This document shows, in pieces, positions 10,042 through 18,050 of a stretch of 64,000 bases of DNA. Source of the DNA: Actinomadura sp. DC4 (GTDB lineage Bacteria > Actinomycetota > Actinomycetes > Streptosporangiales > Streptosporangiaceae). The position numbers and the translations under genes are program-made. The first letter of the stretch is position 1. Each line of letters starts with the position of its first letter. The notes beneath the pieces are model-generated. The model was given only the letters and a program-made list of their open reading frames with translations, was not told the DNA's origin and did no database searches. The DNA lies in the NCBI RefSeq assembly GCF_030406325.1, contig NZ_JAUEQY010000022.1:1-64000 (forward strand). Direction: 5' to 3'.

Positions 10042-12587
10042 CACATGCCTTCCGGCGTGCTGCTCGTGGTGTCGCTCAGGACCTTGAACGGGATGATCGG
10101 CTGCGGGGTGTTCCCGGCGCGCTGGTCGTAGAAGAGGGCGCGGCGGCGGCGCGGGCTCCAGTGCTGGAGCTGCCCGCCCGGCAGTGAGGTCAGCTCGCTG
10201 TCGCGTACGTCCAGGGCGACCCACGCGTCGATCGTGCGCACCGGGCCGGTGCGCTCCACGACGTCGGCCCGCAGCCGGTCGACCGTGCGCCACCAGCCAA
10301 GGACGTGCATCTGGCCGTCGGGGCCGTGCTCGGCCAGCCGCCGTACGGCCGTCCGCAGCGGCGCCGAGCGGGCGGTGGCCGCGTCGACGGCGAACAGCGC
10401 CAGGTAGACCGGGACCTGCCGGTCGCCGGGCTCGGGGAGCTCGGCGGCCAGGTCGACCCGGTGGCCCTCGTCGGCGAGCCAGCGCGCCAGCCGGGCCACC
10501 TGGGGGTTCGGCTCGCCCTCGAAGAGGACGAACTCCGCCGACCCGGGCGCGTGCCCGCGGGCGAGCGACATCACGGCCGAGGACAGCACGTCGTACGCCT
10601 CGTCGGCGCGGGTGCCGATCACCGCGAGGTTGCGGCCGGGGTTGCGGTCGAAGCGTACGGTCGCGGCGCTGCCGGCCAGGTCGATCAGCTGTCCCACGAT
10701 GCCCTCGCCCGGCGGCGGGGAAGGCACGCTCGTCAGCTCGGGCACGTGCGCGCCGTCGAAGATCTGCGGCGGCGCGAGGTGTTCGGGGCGGCGCTGCCAC
10801 AGCTCACGCTGCAGCACGTCGAAGGTGCCCGCGGCGCCGGCGTCCGGCAGCCGGGCGACGCGGTTGGCCTGCCGCGCGCCGGACTCGGAGTTCACGACGG
10901 CGCAGAAGCGCGCGACCTGCTGGGCGGCCGGATTGTCGTCGGCCAGGATGCGCCGCGCCTTCGGCAGCGCGACCCGCAGCGTGAACTGGTCGAGGATCGC
11001 GCCGCGTCCCCAGAGCGCCTGGACGCCGCCGACGTTCTGGCTGGCGAGGACGAGGTGGATGCCCTGGGACCGGCCGCGGCGCGCGAGGTCGTTCAGAAGG
11101 TAGAGCGACTCGTCGGTGATGCGGTCCTGCTGCTGGATCAGCACCTGGAACTCGTCGATCACCGCCACGATGCGCGGCCAGTGCCCGTCGGGGTCGACGG
11201 CCCGCAGCTCCTCCAGCTTGGTGACCTCGTGCTCGCGCGCCGCCGCGCCCCGCCGCTCCAGCTCGCGGCCGAGGAAGCGCAGCAGCGCCAGGCCGAACTC
11301 GCGATCGTTGTTGATGTTGACGCCGATGAGCCGGGCGTGCGGCAGCCACGTCTTGTCCGTACGGCCGCTGGCGAGCCGGGCGAACGACACGCCCTCCTTG
11401 AAGTCGAGGAGGTAGAACTCCAGCTCGCTGGGGCTGTAGCGGGCCGAGAGCGAGCCGATCAGGGCGTACAGGAAGTTGGTCTTGCCCGAGCCCGGCGGCC
11501 CGCCGACCAGCGCGTGCACCGGGTCGTCGCCGAGCAGGACCTCCACGGGCTCGTACCGGTCGACGTCCTCGCCGATCGGCGCGCGGACCCCGGGCGCGGA
11601 CGTCTCGCCCCAGAATCGGTGCGGGACGAGCTCGGCGAAGCGCGGCGGGTCGCGTTCGATGCCGACCCAGCGCGCGGCGCGCTCGCACACGTCGCGGACG
11701 AGGTTCGCGGGCGGCGGCTCGACGGTGACCCGCAGCTCGCCGGTCATCGAGGTGCGGACGGTGCCGTCCTCGCCGATCTCGACGGTCTCGATGCCGGGGG
11801 CGTCCGCGAGCGGGGCGTCGCGGCAGATCACGTGGATGCCGCAGGCCGCGCCCGCGTGCATCACGCTCTCCAGGTGGGCGACCTCGTCGTCGCGGAAGCC
11901 GCGTACGGGGCTCTGCACGATGACGACCTGCCAGGGCTCGGGCCGCCGTCCCGTGGAGGCGGCCAGCGCCGCGATCGAGGAGTGGCCGCCGCCCAGGACG
12001 TCGCGCTGGATGCGCCGGATGTCGCGGTCGAGCGAGCCCAGGAGGTCTTTCAGCTCCTCGACGCCGTAGACCGTGAGCAGGCCGGGCCGGGACAACGCGT
12101 GGAAGCCGCCGAGACCGGCGCCCAGCCGGCGCGGGTCGTACAGGCTGATGCGGACCGAGCCCGGCCGCGCCGTCGCGACGATGCGGACGAGCAGGGAGTC
12201 GACGACCGCGTCGGCGGTCGCCATGTCCTTGCCGATGACGCGCAGGTGGCCGGCGTCGAGCAGCGGCACCAGCGCCGGGACGCCGCCCTCGACCGACCCG
12301 ACGCGGTAGAGCGAGGGCTCGTCGTCGCTCGGCTCGGGCTCGACCACCCAGTCGTCCCAGGGCGTGGACGCGACGCCGGGCGCGGCCTCGGCGGCGTGCC
12401 GCCGCCAGTGTTCGAGGACGAGTTCCGGACCGCTCGTCGCGGCGGCCTCCTCACGTGCCCGCTCGACGGCCGCCTCGGCTTCGGCGATCGTTTCGTCCAG
12501 ATCACTCCTGCGCGCGCGAATGGTCGCGCGCGCCTGCCGGACGTCCTTCTGCACAGCGGCGAGGAGATCGCCGGGCTTCAAGGTCAT
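10041..12587 (-). CDS. FtsK/SpoIIIE-type ATPase with coiled-coil N-terminus
   Basis: An 848-aa FtsK/SpoIIIE-family ATPase. Residues 1-60 are a helical coiled coil; residues 90-320 are a degenerate RecA-like region. The active motor domain carries Walker A GPPGSGKT at about 362-369 and Walker B RIVAVIDEFQVL near 477, followed by ARRGRSQGIHLVLASQN. A C-terminal RecA-like region (about 640-800) lacks a Walker A. No transmembrane segment and no FtsK gamma DNA-reading domain is seen, so this is not the chromosomal FtsK. The layout is closer to T7SS or conjugation-type pumps. It lies between an 86-aa helical protein and a membrane protein. Substrate (DNA or protein) is unknown. Confidence 0.85.
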   Translation of the reverse strand: MTLKPGDLLAAVQKDVRQARATIRARRSDLDETIAEAEAAVERAREEAAATSGPELVLEHWRRHAAEAAPGVASTPWDDWVVEPEPSDDEPSLYRVGSVEGGVPALVPLLDAGHLRVIGKDMATADAVVDSLLVRIVATARPGSVRISLYDPRRLGAGLGGFHALSRPGLLTVYGVEELKDLLGSLDRDIRRIQRDVLGGGHSSIAALAASTGRRPEPWQVVIVQSPVRGFRDDEVAHLESVMHAGAACGIHVICRDAPLADAPGIETVEIGEDGTVRTSMTGELRVTVEPPPANLVRDVCERAARWVGIERDPPRFAELVPHRFWGETSAPGVRAPIGEDVDRYEPVEVLLGDDPVHALVGGPPGSGKTNFLYALIGSLSARYSPSELEFYLLDFKEGVSFARLASGRTDKTWLPHARLIGVNINNDREFGLALLRFLGRELERRGAAAREHEVTKLEELRAVDPDGHWPRIVAVIDEFQVLIQQQDRITDESLYLLNDLARRGRSQGIHLVLASQNVGGVQALWGRGAILDQFTLRVALPKARRILADDNPAAQQVARFCAVVNSESGARQANRVARLPDAGAAGTFDVLQRELWQRRPEHLAPPQIFDGAHVPELTSVPSPPPGEGIVGQLIDLAGSAATVRFDRNPGRNLAVIGTRADEAYDVLSSAVMSLARGHAPGSAEFVLFEGEPNPQVARLARWLADEGHRVDLAAELPEPGDRQVPVYLALFAVDAATARSAPLRTAVRRLAEHGPDGQMHVLGWWRTVDRLRADVVERTGPVRTIDAWVALDVRDSELTSLPGGQLQHWSPRRRRALFYDQRAGNTPQPIIPFKVLSDTTSSTPEGM

Positions 12588-12644
12588 TTATGGGTTCCTG
12601 GGGCATTCACACAGACAGGGTGGGGCCGGTCCTCAGTGATGGAT

Positions 12645-12905
12645 CTAAAGCCCTTCGGAGTATTTGTTCGCCTCTTCGATCGCGGCGCCGATCTGGGCCT
12701 GGCATTCGGCGATGCTCTCCACCGCCTCCCCCATGGCTCCCAGGGAACCCCCGAGTGCCTCGTGGTCGCTGCCCTGGGCGACCGCCACCAGAAACTGCAG
12801 CGCCGCCTCCGCGCGTTCGCCGGCCTGGACGAGCATTTGAACGGCCTGCTCGGCCTCTTCGCCGGCCTGGGCGATCGCGCCCTTGAGCTCTGCAACACTG
12901 GCCAT
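12645..12905 (-). CDS. 86-aa all-helical protein, WXG100-sized
   Basis: A small acidic, Ala/Glu/Gln-rich protein predicted to be one or two long helices with no signal peptide and no cysteine. It lacks a WXG turn; GSDHEALGGSLG marks a likely break at about residue 45-55, so a helical hairpin is possible. The ATG at 12905 is preceded by a strong GGAGGT at 7 nt, one of the best ribosome-binding sites in the window, suggesting high expression. It lies 57 bp upstream of the FtsK-type ATPase. Size, fold and neighbour suggest a substrate or cofactor of that ATPase by analogy with ESX proteins; this is inference. Confidence 0.72.
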   Translation of the reverse strand: MASVAELKGAIAQAGEEAEQAVQMLVQAGERAEAALQFLVAVAQGSDHEALGGSLGAMGEAVESIAECQAQIGAAIEEANKYSEGL

Positions 12906-12977
12906 GCAAACGACCTCCGGGGGGACGGACTACTTTGATTAAACCGGCGCGCTGCGGGCCGGTCCAGTTGACGTCAA

Positions 12978-13799
12978 CTACCGGACATGTACGACATCTC
13001 CGGCACTGAGAAGATGGTCGCCGTCCGCGGCTCTGACCACGAGACGCCCGGCCTCCTCGACGTCGACCGCCGTCCCGGTGAGCACTTCGTCACCGGGCAG
13101 TTCGACCCGTACCTGCCTGCCGAGAGTGGCGCACAGCTCGCGGTACGCCGCACGCAGCGACGCCCGGTCGGCCCTGAACTCCTCGTGCCGGGCGGCGAGC
13201 TCGCGCAGGATCGCGCGGAGCAGCGGGTCGCGGTCGGTCGGCGAGCCCTCGATGGCGAGTGAGGTCGCGGTGGGCACCGGCAGCTCGTCCGGGCGGAGGC
13301 TGACGTTGAGCCCGATGCCGAGGACGACCCCGGCCTCGGCCCGCTGGGCGAGGATGCCGACCAGCTTGCGCTCGCCGATCAGCACGTCGTTCGGCCACTT
13401 GAGGCTGGCGTCGGCCATCCGGCCGCGTTCGACGCCCTCGACCTCGGCGAAGCCCCGGAGCGCCGAGGCCACCGCGACCCCGGCGACGAGAGGCAGCCAG
13501 CCGAGCCGGGTGGCGGAGTCCTCCTGCGGGAGCAGCACGGAGAAGAACAGTCCCGAGCGCGGCGGCGCCGTCCAGGTGCGGCCCAGCCGGCCGCGTCCGG
13601 AGGTCTGCGCCTCGGCCACGAGGACCAGGCCCGGCTCCACGCCGGTACGGGCGAGCTCGGCCAGGTCGGTGTTGGTCGAGCCGGTCTCCTCCACGACACG
13701 GATCTCCCGCCACAGCCCGCCGGGCCGTACGAGCGCGCGGTTCAACGCACGCGCGTTCAGCGGCGGTCTGTCGAGATCGGAGAACGGAGAACGGCTCAC
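12978..13799 (-). CDS. birA: Biotin--[acetyl-CoA-carboxylase] ligase
   Basis: A 273-aa monofunctional biotin protein ligase with no N-terminal repressor helix-turn-helix. The core shows ETGSTNTDL, the biotinyl-AMP loop TSGRGRLGRTW, LKWPNDVLI, and the KLVGILAQ segment; the small C-terminal SH3-like domain ends in VVHVR. It biotinylates the carrier lysine of AccA3 in this window. The GTG at 13799 is preceded by TAGGCT six bases upstream and no ribosome-binding site, indicating a leaderless transcript. In mycobacteria birA also lies near accD5, and the same neighbourhood is seen here. Confidence 0.93.
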   Translation of the reverse strand: MSRSPFSDLDRPPLNARALNRALVRPGGLWREIRVVEETGSTNTDLAELARTGVEPGLVLVAEAQTSGRGRLGRTWTAPPRSGLFFSVLLPQEDSATRLGWLPLVAGVAVASALRGFAEVEGVERGRMADASLKWPNDVLIGERKLVGILAQRAEAGVVLGIGLNVSLRPDELPVPTATSLAIEGSPTDRDPLLRAILRELAARHEEFRADRASLRAAYRELCATLGRQVRVELPGDEVLTGTAVDVEEAGRLVVRAADGDHLLSAGDVVHVR

Positions 13800-13805
13800 T
13801 CGATC

Positions 13806-13811
13806 AGCCTA
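13806..13811 (-). promoter_or_regulatory. -10 element of leaderless birA promoter
   Basis: TAGGCT on the minus strand ends 6 nt before the birA GTG, with no Shine-Dalgarno between them. Confidence 0.5.
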
Positions 13812-13818
13812 GAGCGTC

Positions 13819-14808
13819 TCAGCGCTGGGGCTTTCCCGAGACGCCGACGCCGAACTCGAACTCGCGGTAGACGCGGGCCCAGAAGCCCTCGCGCAGCCAG
13901 TCGCGGGCCTCCTTGTAGGGGCGCAGCGAGTGGCCGAGCTCCTTCTCCCCCTCGATCAACAGCTCCTTGTCGATCACCGTGGGCAGGATCGGGCCGGGCA
14001 GCAGGTCGCGGATGTTGTCACGGCCGCGCGTGAGGATCCACTTGTGCGCGACGTGCTCGCCGATCTCCTCCATGTGCGGCCGGGACGGGCCGAGCTTGGC
14101 GACCGAGCCGACCTGCGGCGTCTGCGGGCGGATCGCGGCCGGCGTGGGCACCGGCTTGGGCGGCCGGGCGCCGAAGACCGCGGTGGGCGAGGGGATCGGC
14201 TGGACGGTCCGCGGCTCCTCGGTGTCCTCGCGGGAGGTGTCGAGCCCGAAGTAGGGCTTGACGAACTCCGCGTGCACGATGTCGACGGTGTCGGACTCCC
14301 AGATCAGGCGCTCGGCCTGGTTGGTGCCGTACGGGGGCTCGACGCCCCACAGATGGATCCGTACGCCGTAGGTCTGCGCCGCCTCCACGGCGGGGACCAT
14401 GTCCTCGTCGCCCGCGATGAGGATCGCGTCGGTGACCGCGCCGTGCCGGGCCAGCGTCTCCAGGTCCTCGCGGATCTGGGCGTCGACGCCCTTCTGCTGG
14501 TTGTGCTTGTTGAGGTTGCCGAGACGCAGCTTGACCCGCGGTAGCGGAGCGACGACGCGCTGGTCGATCGTCGGCACACGGTCGCGCGCGGCGTCGAACC
14601 AGTAGATGCGCAGCAGCTCACCCCGCATGCACGTGGCCGCACGGTCCTCCAGCGCCTTGATCAGCCCTTCGGCGTCCACCCGGTAGGAACGCCGGGAGGA
14701 GATGCCGAACAGCAGATCACCCGCCGCGGCGTAGAGGTATCCCACATCGACGAGGATGGCGAAACGCGGAAGCGGTGAGAGGTGGGAGGCTGGCTCGCGA
14801 ACAGTCAT
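13819..14808 (-). CDS. NYN domain (PIN-like) protein
   Basis: A 329-aa protein with an N-terminal NYN domain of the LabA/PIN-like nuclease superfamily. Acidic metal-binding positions occur in FAILVDVGYLYAAAG and in the later GDEDMVPAVEAA, with KGVDAQIREDL between. A proline-rich linker (about 195-240) leads to a C-terminal helical domain (about 245-329) that may bind RNA, resembling OST-HTH-type tails, though this is uncertain. The ATG at 14808 is chosen because TAAAGT lies 8 nt upstream, as in other leaderless genes here; a GTG at 14832 is the alternative. RNA cleavage is inferred from the superfamily. Confidence 0.82.
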   Translation of the reverse strand: MTVREPASHLSPLPRFAILVDVGYLYAAAGDLLFGISSRRSYRVDAEGLIKALEDRAATCMRGELLRIYWFDAARDRVPTIDQRVVAPLPRVKLRLGNLNKHNQQKGVDAQIREDLETLARHGAVTDAILIAGDEDMVPAVEAAQTYGVRIHLWGVEPPYGTNQAERLIWESDTVDIVHAEFVKPYFGLDTSREDTEEPRTVQPIPSPTAVFGARPPKPVPTPAAIRPQTPQVGSVAKLGPSRPHMEEIGEHVAHKWILTRGRDNIRDLLPGPILPTVIDKELLIEGEKELGHSLRPYKEARDWLREGFWARVYREFEFGVGVSGKPQR

Positions 14809-14816
14809 CACCTCTG

Positions 14817-14822
14817 ACTTTA
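14817..14822 (-). promoter_or_regulatory. -10 element upstream of NYN gene
   Basis: TAAAGT on the minus strand ends 8 nt before the ATG at 14808. It favours that start over the GTG at 14832, which would lie upstream of the transcript. Confidence 0.42.
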
Positions 14823-14867
14823 GGTTAAACACAGCTCGCCGTCCCGGGTTGCTTCCTTTTACCGGCG

Positions 14868-15308
14868 CTACAACTCCTTGCGCATGTGCACGGCGTGCCG
14901 GCCGTCGATCGCCTCCCGGCCGGTCTCACGGTAGCCCAGCGAGGCGTACAGCCCGATGTTGGACTCCATCTTCTCGTTCGTGTAGAGCCGCAGCGCGGGC
15001 AGCCCCAGTGACCGGGCACGGAACTCCGCGAACGCCATGAGACGCCGGCCCAGCCCCCGCCCCTGGCGGTCGGGCCGTACGGCGACGTTCTCGACCAGCA
15101 GCACGTCCTCGGAGGCGTCGAGCACGATCACCGCGTCGATCCCGCCGTTCTCCAGCACGTGGACGCGACCCTGGGCGATGAGCTCTCCGTAGTCGGCGCC
15201 GAGCGGAAGCGGTTTCGCGCCGATCACCCGCACCCACGGCTCGTACGCCGCCTGGACGATCGCCTCCACCGCCGCACGGTCGGCGGATTCGGCCAGCCTG
15301 ATCCCCAT
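14868..15308 (-). CDS. GNAT family N-acetyltransferase
   Basis: A 146-aa GNAT acetyltransferase. The acetyl-CoA loop is RPDRQGRGLGRRL (the Q/RxxGxG/A motif), preceded by the LLVENVAV strand, and a C-terminal YTNEKMESNIGLYASLGY matches motif B. GAGGGC lies just before the ATG. It is 29 bp downstream of the PEP carboxylase start-side neighbour region and stands as a single gene between ppc and the NYN gene. The acyl acceptor cannot be read from the sequence. Confidence 0.85.
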   Translation of the reverse strand: MGIRLAESADRAAVEAIVQAAYEPWVRVIGAKPLPLGADYGELIAQGRVHVLENGGIDAVIVLDASEDVLLVENVAVRPDRQGRGLGRRLMAFAEFRARSLGLPALRLYTNEKMESNIGLYASLGYRETGREAIDGRHAVHMRKEL

Positions 15309-15338
15309 GCCCTCAGTAAACCGCCCGATTCGCCTCGA

Positions 15339-17945
15339 TCATCCCGTGTTCTGAAGCCCGGCAGCCACGCCGGCGGCGGAGAGCAGCAGGAGATCCTCGA
15401 CCTTCTCTCGCTGGGCGTCGTCCTCGATTCCCGCCCGGAGCTCCTGCAACGCGCGCAGCTGGAGGTGGGACAGGGCGTCGACGTACGGGTTGCGCAGCTC
15501 GACCGCGCGGGACAGCACCTTGCGGTCCTCCAGCAGCCGGGTGTGCCCCGTGACCTGCAGAACCAGGGACTGCGTGCGGTCGTACTCCTCCAGCACCGCC
15601 GAGGCCAGATCCGGCCGGTCGCCGAGGGCCAGGTAGCGCTCCGCGATCGCCCGGTCGGTTTTGGCCAGGCTCATCTCGACGTTGTCCAGCAGCGCGGCGA
15701 ACAGCGGCCAGGAGCGGTACGCCTCGCGCAGCTCACCGAGGTCGTCCACGGCCGCGAGACCGCTGCCCAGGCCGTACCAGCCGGGCAGGTTGACCCGCGT
15801 CTGCGTCCAGGAGAACACCCACGGGATGGCCCGCAGGTCATCGAGCGAGGCGGTCGCCTTGCGCCGCGACGGACGCGAGCCGAGCCGCAGGTTGCCGATC
15901 TCGTGCAACGGGCTGACCTCGGCGAACCAGCCGGCGAAGCCCTCGGCCTCGGTCAGCGAGCGGTAGGTGCGCTCGGCCGCCACGCTGATCCGGTCGGCCA
16001 GCGGCCGGAACCGCTCGGCCGCGGCGAGCGCGCGCTCCTCGATCCCCGGGGTCGAGGCGAACAGGACCGCGCTGGTCACCTGCTCGACGTGGCGCCGGGC
16101 GATCTCCTTGTGGCCGTACCGCGCGAAGATCACCTCGCCCTGCTCGGTCACCTTGAACCGGCCGGCCACCGAGCCGGGCGCCTGGGCGAGTACGGCGCGG
16201 CCCGCCGGGCCGCCGCCGCGCCCGAGCGCGCCGCCGCGGCCGTGGAAGAGCGTCAGCCGGATGTCGTGACGCGCCGCCCAGGACGCCAGCGCGGCCTGCG
16301 TGTCGTACAGCTTCAGCGTCGCGGTGGTCGGGCCGAGCTGCTTGGCCGAGTCGGAGTAGCCGAGCATGACCTCCAGGCGGCGGCCGGTCTCCAGGAGCCG
16401 CCGGCGTACGGGCGCCAGGCGCAGCATGCCGTCCAGCACGGCCGGGGAGCGGTCGAGGTCCTCCCCGGTCTCGAAGAGGGGCACGACGTCGAGCACCGGC
16501 GGCCGTCCGCCGAGGGCCGCGTGCTCCGCCAGCTCGTAGACGGTCTCGATGTCCTCGGCCGTACGGGTGAAGGAGATGACGTAGCGGCGGCAGGCGTCGG
16601 CGCCGAAGCGCTCCTGCACCCAGGCGATGACCCGCAGGGTGTCGAGGACCTCCTCGGTCTGCTCGCTCAGCTCACCGCCCGCGCGGATCTCGGCGAGGGC
16701 CATCTCGTGCACGCCGGAGTGCTGGCGGACCTCCAGTTCGGCGAGGTGGAAGCCGAACGTCTCGACCTGCCAGATCAGGTGCTGCAGCTCGCCGTACGCC
16801 TGACGGGGCGCGCCGGCCTCCACCAGGGAGTCCTGGATGATCCGCAGGTCGGCGAGCAGGTCGGCCGGGCCGTCGTAGGCCAGGTCGGCGTCGCGCCGCC
16901 GGGTCGCCTCGACGCGCTCGGCGGCGTACAGGAGGAGCTGGCGGTGCGGTTCGCCCGGAGATCGCTTGGCGATGCCGGCGATCAGGTCGGGCTGGGCCGC
17001 GCGGGCTCCGGCCAGCGCGCCGCGCAGGGCCGCCGACGGCGGGGTCGTGCTCTCGTGCGCCGTGAGCGTACGGCCGACGCGCGTGCAGGCCAGGCCGAGC
17101 GCGCGCAGGATGTGGTCGGCCTGGACGCCGATCGCCTCCCGGGTGACCTGGGCGGTGACGTACGGGTTGCCGTCGCGGTCGCCGCCGATCCAGCTCCCGA
17201 AGCGGAGGTAGGCGTGGGCCAGCGGCGGGCGCGCGCCCGTGCCGGGGGCCAGCGCGGTGTCGAGCGAGCGGTAGATCGTCGGCACCACGCGGAACAGCGT
17301 CTCGTCGAAGATCGCCATCGCCGTACGGACCTCGTCGAGCGGGTCCGGCTTGGTGCGGCGCAGCTGAGAGGTGCGCCACAGCAGGTCGATCTCCTCCAGG
17401 AGCCGCCGCGTGATCTCCTCCCGCTCGCCGCTGCCGGCGCGGGCGTCGTCCAGGTCGGTGAGCAGCGCGCTGATCCGCAGGATCGCGGTGACCACGGCGC
17501 GGCGGCGTGCCTCGGTCGGGTGCGCGGTGAAGACGGGGCGCAGCTCGAGGTCCTCGAGCAGCTCCTTGATCCGCTCGTCGCCGATCTCGCGCACCGCGGC
17601 GCCGACGGACTCGCGCTGGGGCTCGCCGCCGGTGTCCCGCTCTCGGAGCGTACGGATGCGCTGGTGTTCTTCGGCGAGGTTGGTCAGGTGGAAGTAGACG
17701 GTGAACGCGCGCGCGACGAGCTCGGCGCGGTCGAGTGGCCAGCCGCTGACGATCGCGGCGACGTCGTCGACGTCTTTCTCGTCCCGGCGGGTCGCGATGA
17801 CCGCGTGCCGCAGGGACTCGACGTCGTCCAACAGGTCCTGGCCGCCGTACTCGACCAGGACCTGGCCGAGGAGGGAGCTCAGGAGGCGGACATCGCCGCG
17901 CAGCGGCTCGGGCATCTGCTGCCGAGCGGAGTTTCGGGTCGACAC
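15339..17945 (-). CDS. ppc: Phosphoenolpyruvate carboxylase
   Basis: An 868-aa PEP carboxylase, making oxaloacetate from PEP and bicarbonate to refill the TCA cycle. Catalytic segments include VFTAHPTEARRR, FHGRGGALGRGGGP with KVTEQGEVI, and GSRPSRRK. The usual GYSDS(G/N)KDxG loop reads GYSDSAKQLG, a departure at the KD position. The reading frame continues upstream for about 630 codons, but that part is antisense to accD5. The GTG at 17945 is chosen because TACGCT lies 7 nt upstream without a ribosome-binding site; an ATG at 17915 is an alternative. It is divergent from accD5. Confidence 0.94.
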   Translation of the reverse strand: MSTRNSARQQMPEPLRGDVRLLSSLLGQVLVEYGGQDLLDDVESLRHAVIATRRDEKDVDDVAAIVSGWPLDRAELVARAFTVYFHLTNLAEEHQRIRTLRERDTGGEPQRESVGAAVREIGDERIKELLEDLELRPVFTAHPTEARRRAVVTAILRISALLTDLDDARAGSGEREEITRRLLEEIDLLWRTSQLRRTKPDPLDEVRTAMAIFDETLFRVVPTIYRSLDTALAPGTGARPPLAHAYLRFGSWIGGDRDGNPYVTAQVTREAIGVQADHILRALGLACTRVGRTLTAHESTTPPSAALRGALAGARAAQPDLIAGIAKRSPGEPHRQLLLYAAERVEATRRRDADLAYDGPADLLADLRIIQDSLVEAGAPRQAYGELQHLIWQVETFGFHLAELEVRQHSGVHEMALAEIRAGGELSEQTEEVLDTLRVIAWVQERFGADACRRYVISFTRTAEDIETVYELAEHAALGGRPPVLDVVPLFETGEDLDRSPAVLDGMLRLAPVRRRLLETGRRLEVMLGYSDSAKQLGPTTATLKLYDTQAALASWAARHDIRLTLFHGRGGALGRGGGPAGRAVLAQAPGSVAGRFKVTEQGEVIFARYGHKEIARRHVEQVTSAVLFASTPGIEERALAAAERFRPLADRISVAAERTYRSLTEAEGFAGWFAEVSPLHEIGNLRLGSRPSRRKATASLDDLRAIPWVFSWTQTRVNLPGWYGLGSGLAAVDDLGELREAYRSWPLFAALLDNVEMSLAKTDRAIAERYLALGDRPDLASAVLEEYDRTQSLVLQVTGHTRLLEDRKVLSRAVELRNPYVDALSHLQLRALQELRAGIEDDAQREKVEDLLLLSAAGVAAGLQNTG

Positions 17946-17952
17946 GCGATTC

Positions 17953-17958
17953 AGCGTA
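17953..17958 (-). promoter_or_regulatory. -10 element of leaderless ppc promoter
   Basis: TACGCT on the minus strand ends 7 nt before the GTG at 17945. It shares the 105-bp divergent spacer with the accD5 promoter. Confidence 0.48.
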
Positions 17959-18038
17959 GTCAGTGCCCGTGCCCTTGCTGGAAGCCCCGTCTCGCCAAGT
18001 GAGATCACCCCGTCTGCGGCACGCGTGCCGCGGCTGGC

Positions 18039-18044
18039 TAGTCT
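18039..18044 (+). promoter_or_regulatory. -10 element of leaderless accD5 promoter
   Basis: TAGTCT ends 6 nt before the accD5 ATG (TAGTCT-GGCGGC-ATG), leaving no room for a ribosome-binding site. The response-regulator gene at 58382 has nearly the same layout. Confidence 0.55.
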
Positions 18045-18050
18045 GGCGGC

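Noticed and set aside
10305-12938. 877-codon plus-strand open frame
   Set aside because: Antisense shadow of the FtsK-type ATPase, with no recognisable domain.
15159-18002. 947-codon plus-strand open frame
   Set aside because: Antisense shadow of ppc and the GNAT gene, lacking motifs.
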